Positions 1 to 5,866 of a stretch of DNA of 7,923 nucleotides are shown here, one piece after another. The notes beneath the pieces were generated by a model, which had not been told where the DNA came from, made no database searches, and was given only the letters and a program-made list of their open reading frames with translations. The position numbers and the translations under genes were made by a program. The stretch's first letter is position 1, and the number at the start of each line of letters is the position of its first letter. This DNA comes from Candidatus Roizmanbacteria bacterium RIFCSPLOWO2_01_FULL_44_13 (lineage in GTDB: Bacteria; Patescibacteriota; Microgenomatia; UBA1406; GWC2-37-13), in assembly GCA_001789855.1 (NCBI GenBank), contig MGAT01000008.1, positions 22,537 through 30,459 on the forward strand, read 5' to 3'.

Positions 1-1
1 G

Positions 2-310
2 TCAAAAAAAGTTTCCGGTTTTGCCATGAGCTTTATCGTGACTGAACTCACAAAAATGGGTCTCGCCTCTGGTGTTGCCGGAGTTTTCAGCTATTTTCTG
101 ATGAAGCTTCTGGACGGCTTGATTTTTGACACCTCTTTTACCATCAACGTCTTTCTCCTTCTTGCCACCACCTTTGCCGCCTTTATCTCTATCTATTTAT
201 TTATAGGTTGGCTCATCGACGTCAAGGAAATCTATCTCTTGACCCGCCTCATGCTTAAAGCCCAGGAATTCCAGAAGAAGTTTACCGAACTTTATACACA
301 ACATGAATAA
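2..310 (+). CDS. murJ: C-terminal end of probable lipid II flippase MurJ (partial, 5' end outside window)
   Basis: The frame is open from the first base of the window (102 codons, no start needed), so the ATG at 26 is probably an internal Met and this is the tail of a longer membrane protein. Counting from that Met, two hydrophobic segments are visible at about residues 13-34 and 40-64, followed by a charged, probably cytoplasmic helix to residue 94. The pattern of a membrane helix, a short FDTSFTIN-type loop, a last helix, then a W-x-x-x-x-x-E tail resembles the end of MurJ/MviN proteins in Patescibacteria. MurJ moves lipid-linked peptidoglycan precursor across the inner membrane. The context agrees, since mltG lies two genes downstream in the same operon. 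The next gene starts inside its last codons (8-base overlap). Another polytopic membrane protein cannot be excluded, because the catalytic cavity helices lie outside the window. Confidence 0.68.
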   Translation, partial: SKKVSGFAMSFIVTELTKMGLASGVAGVFSYFLMKLLDGLIFDTSFTINVFLLLATTFAAFISIYLFIGWLIDVKEIYLLTRLMLKAQEFQKKFTELYTQHE

Positions 311-1583
311 AAAACCGCGGCGCCGAGACGAGCAGATGACGGCGATCAAGGCGATCCAAAAAAAACTGTTGGGAAAAAAGCTTTCCTACCGGGAAATCTA
401 CGCCATAATGGACGAGATCGCCCAGGAGCGACTGACTGACATTTTAACGACTTATTTTGTCGCCTCTTCCTTCCGCGAGGGTTACAGCCCGCAAGAACTC
501 TATTTCTTTACCCGCGCCATGGTCGAGACCGGCAATCAATTGAAATTTAAAGGAATCGTCGCCGACAAGCATTCGGTCGGAGGAATCGCCGGGACAAGAA
601 CGACGATGATCATCGTCCCGATTGTGGCGGCGGCCGGTTTTAGAATCCCAAAGATCTCGAGCCGAGCCATAACCAGCCCTGCCGGAACCGCCGACGTCAT
701 GGGTTCGATTGCCAAAGTCGAATTCACTCCCCGAGAAATCGAAAAGATCGTGGGAAAAATCGGCGGCTGTATTGCCTGGAATGGCAAACTCGGCATCGCC
801 CCCGCCGACGATATCATTATCCGCGTCGAGGAGCCTCTGGGGTTCGAATCCTTTGACAAGATTATTATTTCCGTAATGGCAAAAAAGGTGGCGACCGGCG
901 CAACACACCTCGCGCTCGACCTACCCTACGGAAAGACCGCTAAAATCCGTCATTTTGCCGACGCCGAAAAAGTCGCCAAGAAATTTGAAAATTTAGCTCG
1001 TCGGTTTAAAATAAAAACCGCTATCGACATCAACGAGATGCTTGAACCGGCCGGCCGAGGTATCGGCCCTATTTTGGAGGCCCGCGACGTCCTTTATGTG
1101 CTGGAGCAGGATAAAGACAGGCCTTTACGCTTGGAAGCAAAAGCGGTCAGACTCGCCGGAATGCTTCTGAACCTTTGTTATAAAGACAGCAAAAAGAAAC
1201 CCCTGACTGGATCGGGCGAGGAAGAAGCCAGGCGTCTTCTAGAATCGGGCGCCGCTCTCAAAAAATTCCGCGAAATTGTCGGCGCTCAAGACGGCGACTC
1301 CGACATCGCCAGCGGCAGTTTGCGCCTTTCTGCTTTCAAAAAAGAACTGATCTCTTCTGTTTCTGGTAAAATTAAGGATATTAATAATTATAATCTGAAT
1401 ACAATTGCCAAAATTTTGGGTTCGCCGAACGATTACAAAGCAGGAATTTATTTGCTAAAAAAACTCGACCACGAGGTCGATAAAAACGAAACGATGATGA
1501 TTCTTTACTCGAGCGATAAATACCGATTAAAAGAAGCCGAAGTGACGATTAAAAATTTGCCGATATTCAAAATCGAAAACTGA
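303..1583 (+). CDS. AMP phosphorylase / thymidine phosphorylase family protein (short form)
   Basis: A 426-residue phosphorylase that should split a nucleoside or nucleoside monophosphate with phosphate, giving base plus (deoxy)ribose phosphate, in the cytoplasm. The phosphate-binding motif KHSVGGIAGTRTT is at residues 89-101, SRAITSPAGTADVM at 120-133, GGCIAWNGKLGIAPADD at 154-170, SVMAKK at 190-195 and EPAGRGIGPILEARD at 248-262. A C-terminal hammerhead-like domain follows from about 340. These motifs match archaeal/CPR AMP phosphorylase better than E. coli DeoA. By hand alignment the thymine-contacting Arg of DeoA (R171) corresponds to Asp in APADDI, while the later Ser and Lys (S190, K194) are kept. 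Archaeal AMP phosphorylase is about 500 aa with an extra N-terminal domain of roughly 80 aa that is missing here. In CPR the family feeds ribose-1,5-bisphosphate to form III Rubisco, but neither partner gene is visible. The start overlaps the previous gene by 8 bases without a Shine-Dalgarno; Met12 (ATG at 336) is an alternative start. Substrate is uncertain; family is secure. Confidence 0.9.
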   Translation: MNKKPRRRDEQMTAIKAIQKKLLGKKLSYREIYAIMDEIAQERLTDILTTYFVASSFREGYSPQELYFFTRAMVETGNQLKFKGIVADKHSVGGIAGTRTTMIIVPIVAAAGFRIPKISSRAITSPAGTADVMGSIAKVEFTPREIEKIVGKIGGCIAWNGKLGIAPADDIIIRVEEPLGFESFDKIIISVMAKKVATGATHLALDLPYGKTAKIRHFADAEKVAKKFENLARRFKIKTAIDINEMLEPAGRGIGPILEARDVLYVLEQDKDRPLRLEAKAVRLAGMLLNLCYKDSKKKPLTGSGEEEARRLLESGAALKKFREIVGAQDGDSDIASGSLRLSAFKKELISSVSGKIKDINNYNLNTIAKILGSPNDYKAGIYLLKKLDHEVDKNETMMILYSSDKYRLKEAEVTIKNLPIFKIEN

Positions 1584-2545
1584 TGAAAAAAATAATTATT
1601 TTTATTTCCGTTGTTTCAATTTTAGCCGTTATTTCTTATTTATACTTTCGGGAAGGGACACTACCGGTAAATCGCGCCGACAAAACCGCAAAAATATTCG
1701 TCATTCCGCGCGGCGAGTCTCTTCAAAATATCGTCGACTCGTTGTACAAAGAGGATCTCATCCGGAGCAAGTTGGTGTTTTATCTTGTCGTCAAGCTTAA
1801 AGGAATCGACCGCCAAATCCAAGCCGGCGACTTTCGCTTGAATCCTTCTATGAGTGCTCATGAAATCGCGAACGCTTTGACCCACGGAACTCTCGACGTT
1901 TGGGTGACCTTGATCGAAGGGACGAGGCGCGAAGAGATGGCTCAAATTATTGGTCGAGAGCTCGATATTCCTGAAGTGGAGATTATCGCCAACTCGCGCG
2001 AAGGCTATCTTTTTCCCGACACATATCTTTTGCCAAAAGACGCCAGCGCCGCCTCGATTGTCTCAATTCTTGAAAATAACTTTAATCAGAAATTTACCCC
2101 TGGATTAAAAGCCGAGGCAGAAAAAATTGGACTAACCGAAGAGGAAGTAATTATCCTCGCATCTATTGTGGAAAAAGAAGCCAAACACGAGGCCGACAAA
2201 AAAACTGTCGCCAGCATTCTTTTGAAAAGACTCGAGGCAGATTGGCCGCTCCAAGTCGACGCGACAATCCAATATGCCTTGGGTTATCAATCGACGGAAA
2301 AAAGCTGGTGGAAAAAAATTTTGTCGTTTGACGATCTGGAAATCGACTCGCCCTATAATTCCTATCTGAATAAAGGCCTTCCCCCGACGCCGATTTCAAA
2401 CCCGGGATTGGCGTCAATTGATGCCGTCGTTGAAGCGGACGGTTCAACACCTTACTGGTTCTATATCTCGGATAAACAAGGTAACATGCACTTTGCCAAA
2501 ACCGATGAAGAACACCAGAACAATATCAGAAAATATCTGCAATAA
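1583..2545 (+). CDS. mltG: endolytic murein transglycosylase MltG (YceG-like)
   Basis: A 320-residue membrane-anchored lytic transglycosylase that cuts nascent glycan strands and so is thought to set their length. Residues 4-21 form one hydrophobic N-terminal anchor. A LysM-like subdomain spans about 38-105 (IPRGESLQNIVDSL, then AGDFRL), and the catalytic YceG domain runs from about 110 to 320. The active-site signature ASIVEKEA is at 193-200, with the catalytic glutamate in VEKE (E197/E199). It is followed by the usual LQVDATIQYALG (223-234), SPYNSYLNKGLPPTPISNPG (256-275) and the terminal YWFYISDKQG...H block. Length is near the family norm (E. coli 340 aa). All expected blocks are present, so it should be active in the periplasm or outer membrane face. 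Its ATG shares one base with the TGA of the phosphorylase gene (TGATG) and has no Shine-Dalgarno, so translation is probably coupled. Confidence 0.95.
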   Translation: MKKIIIFISVVSILAVISYLYFREGTLPVNRADKTAKIFVIPRGESLQNIVDSLYKEDLIRSKLVFYLVVKLKGIDRQIQAGDFRLNPSMSAHEIANALTHGTLDVWVTLIEGTRREEMAQIIGRELDIPEVEIIANSREGYLFPDTYLLPKDASAASIVSILENNFNQKFTPGLKAEAEKIGLTEEEVIILASIVEKEAKHEADKKTVASILLKRLEADWPLQVDATIQYALGYQSTEKSWWKKILSFDDLEIDSPYNSYLNKGLPPTPISNPGLASIDAVVEADGSTPYWFYISDKQGNMHFAKTDEEHQNNIRKYLQ

Positions 2546-2548
2546 TTT

Positions 2549-3307
2549 ATGTCGCAATACTATAAAGGAAGAAGAAAGAATAATGTTTACATCCCCGGCG
2601 CCCTTTATCCTTTTAGGTTGAGCCGATCAAAGATCGATCTTTTCCTAAACTGCCCCAGGTGTTTCTATTTGGACCGAAGACTCGGCGTTGCCCAGCCGCC
2701 CGGCTATCCATTTACCCTAAACTCGGCCGTCGATAAATTATTAAAAAAAGAGTTTGACATCCATAGAGCCCGCGGCGACGCCCACCCTTTGATGAAAACT
2801 TATAAAGTCGACGCTATTCCTTTAAAGGACGCGAAAATGAACGAATGGCGGGACGCCTTGAGGAGAGGAATTACTTATCTTCACAAACCAACCAATTTTT
2901 TTGTGACCGGTGGAATCGATGACGTTTGGGTCAATCCAGCGGGCGAATTGATCGTCGTCGATTATAAAGCGACTTCAAAAGAAGAAGAGGTTACGCTTGA
3001 AGCCGAATGGCAGATCGGCTACAAAAGACAGATGGAAATCTACCAATGGCTTTTCCGCCAGAACGGCTACAAGGTCTCCGACACCGGATATTTTGTCTAC
3101 GCCAACGGAATCACCGACAGAGCCGCTTTTGACGGCAAGCTGGAGTTTGACATAAAACTTCTCCCTTATAAGGGCGATTCTTCTTGGGTAGAAAAGACGC
3201 TCCTCGACATTCATAAATGCCTAGAAAACAATCGAATACCCGATTCCGGACCTGACTGCGACTACTGCAAATACCGCGAAGCGGTTAAAGAGGTTGAGAA
3301 TACTTAA
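2549..3307 (+). CDS. PD-(D/E)XK nuclease superfamily protein, RecB/Cas4-like, with two CxxC pairs
   Basis: A 252-residue predicted DNA nuclease. The N-terminal SRSKIDLFLNCPRCFYLDRR (26-45) is the usual opening of RecB-type PD-(D/E)XK domains. The core is complete: G122-I-D-D (metal-binding Asp at about 124), the VVDYKATS strand with D138 and K140, and the Q161-x-x-x-Y165 helix typical of the RecB/AddB/Cas4 branch. Cysteines come in two pairs, C35/C38 near the N terminus and C237/C240 near the C terminus, a layout that could clamp an Fe-S cluster or zinc as in AddB and Cas4. No helicase, cas1 or cas2 is nearby, so this is a stand-alone nuclease and its pathway (repair, recombination, DNA uptake) is unknown. 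I recall similar stand-alone proteins in CPR genomes. The start is 3 bases after mltG; no Shine-Dalgarno is seen. TTG at 2618 (Leu24) is an alternative start just before the domain. Its stop codon overlaps that of ftsK. Confidence 0.85.
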   Translation: MSQYYKGRRKNNVYIPGALYPFRLSRSKIDLFLNCPRCFYLDRRLGVAQPPGYPFTLNSAVDKLLKKEFDIHRARGDAHPLMKTYKVDAIPLKDAKMNEWRDALRRGITYLHKPTNFFVTGGIDDVWVNPAGELIVVDYKATSKEEEVTLEAEWQIGYKRQMEIYQWLFRQNGYKVSDTGYFVYANGITDRAAFDGKLEFDIKLLPYKGDSSWVEKTLLDIHKCLENNRIPDSGPDCDYCKYREAVKEVENT

Positions 3308-5469
3308 TGAATATCTCTTTCCTGCATTTCTCCCGATTCACTTGTCCCCGGGCGTTTGATTACCTCGCGTGGTTTTGACCCTTCGGCCCGCCCGACGTAG
3401 CCGGCGGCTTCCATTTGGTCGAGAATCCTTGCGGCGCGGGCGTAACCGATGGAAAGACGCCTCTGCAAAAGCGATGCTGAAGCCTTGTCTTGCTGCATGA
3501 TTATTTCCAGTGCCTGGTTAAACAACGGGTCGTTCTCGCCGCCGTTGACGTTGATCGTTCCGGCAAATCCGGATTTGATCGTTACCGCTTGCTCGGTTAC
3601 CTCTTCGGTATAGTGGACTTCGGGCGCTTGGGACTTGAGGAACTTCACTAAATTGAGGACCTCTTTCTCCGTTATGTAGGGTCCTTGGATACGAACCGGC
3701 TTGGCCTTGTCGGGTGGAAGGTAGAGCATATCTCCCCGTCCCAGAAGTTTTTCCGCGCCAGGCATGTCGATAATGACTCTCGAGTCGATCATCGAGGAAA
3801 CGTTGAAGGCAACTCTCGTCGGAATATTGGCTTTCATCAGGCCGGTAATGACGTCAACCGACGGCCTCTGGGTCGCCAAAACCAAATGAATTCCAGTAGC
3901 ACGGGCCATCTGGGCGACGCGCGTGATTAATTCCTCGGCTTCTCCCGGGGCAAAAACCATCAGGTCGGCCAACTCGTCGATGATAAATAAGATGTAGGGT
4001 TTTTTCTCGACTCCCGGCGTTTCGTTGTAACTTTCTATGTTGCGCGCGCCTGCCTGGACGAACAACTTATACCTCGTCTCCATCTCTGCGACCGTCCACT
4101 TCAAGGCGGAAATAATCTTGTCGGCGTCGACAATCACCTCGGTTAATAAATGAGGAATGCCGTTGTAGATTGAGAGTTCAACCCGTTTCGGATCGACCAG
4201 AACCATGCGCAGGTCCTCCGGCTTGGTGCGGAAAAGCCAGGAAGAAATCCAGGCGTTCAAAAGAACAGATTTACCGCTCCCCGTTGCTCCCGCGATCAAG
4301 ACGTGGGGCATCTTGGAAATTGAAGCCGCCACAGGCTGGCCGGAAACGTCGAGTCCTAATGGCACAAGCAATGGGTCGTTATTAGAGGCAAAAACCGGCG
4401 AAGAAAGCATGGTCTTTTCGGTGACGATTTCGGGGCGTTTATTAGGAATTTCTATACCCACCAGGCTCCGCCCTGGAATAGGAGCTTCTATTCTGACCTG
4501 GCCGGTTGAAGCCGCCAAAGCAAGCGCCAAATCATTGGAAAGGGCGGTAATCCGAGACAGCTTGGTTCCGCGGGTAATGTCGATTGCGTATTGGGTGACG
4601 GCCGGGCCGAAATTGACCTCGGCGACCCGAGCCCTGATTCCGAACGAATCGAGGGTGGTTTCTATGGTCGAGGCGTTGTGTTTGACGTCGCCCCGGTCGG
4701 CCTCCTTTTGGTCTACGTCGGCCAATAGTGACAAAGGCGGATAAACCCAAGTCGAAGACCTTGAGGTTGACGGAAGGGGTCGAATGTTGATTAATTCTTT
4801 GGGGGGCATAACTACCGTTGAAGGAGATATTTTTGTGGGTATTTTAATTTTCCCCTCGCCCTTTTCACCCATGATAAAAGGTTTTTCGTCTTTTGTCGGC
4901 AGCCTCGGACCTTTTTTATCGTCTTTTTCAAAAAAAGTCCGGAAAATATAGTTTTTGAGGAAGGAAAACACGCCTTTCAAAACGTCAAAAACGAAAATAA
5001 GAAAGGCATCGATTGAGGTGTCGAGAAAAAGAACTAGTCCGATAATAAAGATTATTCCCATGATAATGACGGCGCCTATTAGGGAAAAATCAAGGCTCAA
5101 ATTGTCAAAAATAGCCCTGCCAAAAGCACCTGACCTGAATATGCCGAGAAGGGAAACAAAGACCATGATTATGCCCCCAGTCATATTCGGCTTGACGAAC
5201 TTTAACCGCTTGCTGTTAAAGAAGTGGCCGGAGATCAAAAGCAAAATAAACGGGAGGAAGATCGACAGCCAGCCAAATTTCGTCGTGACCAATTGGTTCA
5301 ATTCAAACAAAACCCGGCCGTTTTCCTGAGAGGTAAAGTTTCTAGCGTAGGACAGAAGAAAAACCAGCGAGGCGCCGACGAAAATAAAACCGATAATATT
5401 AAAGATCGTTTGTTGGTTGATTTTGAACTTTAAAAACGGTAACCTAATTAAAGACCTGCGCCTTGCCAT
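3304..5469 (-). CDS. ftsK: DNA translocase FtsK/SpoIIIE
   Basis: A 721-residue membrane-anchored hexameric ATPase that pumps chromosomal DNA through the closing septum and helps resolve chromosome dimers. Counting from the chosen Met, hydrophobic segments lie near 23-41, 66-81, 97-111, 127-149 and possibly 152-168 (four or five helices). A short charged linker follows (about 180-250), then the alpha/beta motor: Walker A GATGSGKS at 394-401, VDPKRVELS at 425-433, Walker B YILFIIDEL at 492-500 and ATQRPS at 532-537. The winged-helix gamma domain is at about 646-703 (KASASLLQRRLSIGYARAAR, then GSKPREV) and would read polar DNA guide sequences. Size is close to B. subtilis SpoIIIE, without the long E. 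coli linker. The frame stays open to an ATG at 5677-5679, but those extra 70 residues are antisense to the 5551-5865 gene and resemble no FtsK N terminus. ATG at 5467-5469 (MARRRS) is preferred; ATG at 5479-5481 adds four residues. Neither has a Shine-Dalgarno. Confidence 0.95.
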   Translation of the reverse strand: MARRRSLIRLPFLKFKINQQTIFNIIGFIFVGASLVFLLSYARNFTSQENGRVLFELNQLVTTKFGWLSIFLPFILLLISGHFFNSKRLKFVKPNMTGGIIMVFVSLLGIFRSGAFGRAIFDNLSLDFSLIGAVIIMGIIFIIGLVLFLDTSIDAFLIFVFDVLKGVFSFLKNYIFRTFFEKDDKKGPRLPTKDEKPFIMGEKGEGKIKIPTKISPSTVVMPPKELINIRPLPSTSRSSTWVYPPLSLLADVDQKEADRGDVKHNASTIETTLDSFGIRARVAEVNFGPAVTQYAIDITRGTKLSRITALSNDLALALAASTGQVRIEAPIPGRSLVGIEIPNKRPEIVTEKTMLSSPVFASNNDPLLVPLGLDVSGQPVAASISKMPHVLIAGATGSGKSVLLNAWISSWLFRTKPEDLRMVLVDPKRVELSIYNGIPHLLTEVIVDADKIISALKWTVAEMETRYKLFVQAGARNIESYNETPGVEKKPYILFIIDELADLMVFAPGEAEELITRVAQMARATGIHLVLATQRPSVDVITGLMKANIPTRVAFNVSSMIDSRVIIDMPGAEKLLGRGDMLYLPPDKAKPVRIQGPYITEKEVLNLVKFLKSQAPEVHYTEEVTEQAVTIKSGFAGTINVNGGENDPLFNQALEIIMQQDKASASLLQRRLSIGYARAARILDQMEAAGYVGRAEGSKPREVIKRPGTSESGEMQERDIH

Positions 5470-5520
5470 AGTAATTTTCATTGTAATGAACGTGACAAGC
5501 AAAATCAATGGTTCATTTCT

Positions 5521-5550
5521 TACACACTTTTTATTATTATAGGATATAAT
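5521..5550 (+). promoter_or_regulatory. sigma70-type promoter for the small gene at 5551/5557
   Basis: A perfect -10 hexamer TATAAT lies at 5545-5550. The hexamer TACACA at 5521-5526, 18 bases upstream, matches the TTGACA consensus at four of six positions. The first base of ATG 5557 is 7 bases past the -10, which is where transcription normally starts, so the mRNA may be leaderless. A competing reading uses AGGA at 5541-5544 as a Shine-Dalgarno 6 bases before ATG 5551, with the promoter further upstream, but I see no better promoter there. Confidence 0.5.
5536..5541 (-). promoter_or_regulatory. possible -10 element for ftsK
   Basis: Read on the minus strand this is a perfect TATAAT, in the short AT-rich spacer upstream of ftsK. 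Transcription would begin around 5529 and leave a leader of about 50-60 bases before the ATG at 5481 or 5469. No good -35 hexamer lies 16-18 bases upstream (the best is TTTTCC at 5564-5559). In such AT-rich DNA a chance match is likely, so this is only a candidate. It would place the ftsK start inside the small divergent gene's promoter, making the longer ftsK frame to 5679 untranslated. Confidence 0.3.
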
Positions 5551-5865
5551 ATGAATATGGAAAAAAAGGTCCACTATTTTCCAGTTCAAATGCCGGGAGA
5601 CATCCGTGAATTTGATAAGGAGCAGGTTTGTGTAATTAAACACAAAAAGCCACTTTGGATTAAAGGATTCGGTAACCATCCAGTGGAGGCAACTCAGGAA
5701 TTCGTTGCCGAAAAATTACCCTCAACGAGACCACAAGGCCTCACCTATTTCCGTTCCCTCGAAGACGTTAGAGTAAGAAAATATAGAGACGTTTGGACGA
5801 TGAAAATAAATACTGAATTTTCCACTTTTGCCGCAAATGCCAAAAGAATTGATGTAAAAGTTTAA
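5551..5865 (+). CDS. small protein of unknown function
   Basis: A 104-residue protein (102 if ATG 5557 is used) that I do not recognise. It has no signal peptide, membrane segment, cysteine pair or nucleotide-binding motif. It is basic, soluble-looking and rich in aromatic residues (for example HYFPVQ, PLWIKGFG, DVWTMKI), with one Cys. It looks globular rather than a chance frame: it has its own promoter-like sequence, fills the space between two genes exactly, and ends one base from the pnp stop codon. Its first 43 codons or so are antisense to the extended ftsK frame, which is why that extension is rejected. Its DNA is visibly more AT-rich than its neighbours, as would fit a lineage-specific or acquired gene. 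The start at 5551 is the longest; the promoter position favours 5557. Transcribed alone, as both neighbours lie on the other strand. Confidence 0.65.
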   Translation: MNMEKKVHYFPVQMPGDIREFDKEQVCVIKHKKPLWIKGFGNHPVEATQEFVAEKLPSTRPQGLTYFRSLEDVRVRKYRDVWTMKINTEFSTFAANAKRIDVKV

Positions 5866-5866
5866 T

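Noticed and set aside
444..908. Long minus-strand open frames inside the phosphorylase gene (also 536-859)
   Set aside because: They are antisense to a clearly conserved enzyme, their translations show no family resemblance, and they arise from codon bias of the real gene.
1389..1394. TATAAT inside the phosphorylase gene, as an internal promoter for mltG
   Set aside because: No -35-like hexamer at 16-18 bases upstream, the local DNA is AT-rich, and mltG is tightly coupled to the upstream gene.
1581..1583. Recoded TGA (glycine) genetic code as in some CPR lineages
   Set aside because: TGA sits exactly at the natural ends of the phosphorylase and PNPase, and no conserved protein here is interrupted by an in-frame TGA.
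2549..3307. Cas4 as part of a CRISPR system
   Set aside because: There are no repeats, cas1 or cas2 in the window, and the cysteine layout differs from the usual Cas4 pattern.
3296..3317. Bidirectional intrinsic terminator at the nuclease/ftsK junction
   Set aside because: The inverted repeat has only about six mostly A-T pairs with a bulged base, and no proper T-tract follows on either strand.
4205..4744. 179-codon plus-strand open frame within ftsK
   Set aside because: It is antisense to the conserved FtsK motor domain and its product looks like a shadow translation, with no start signals.
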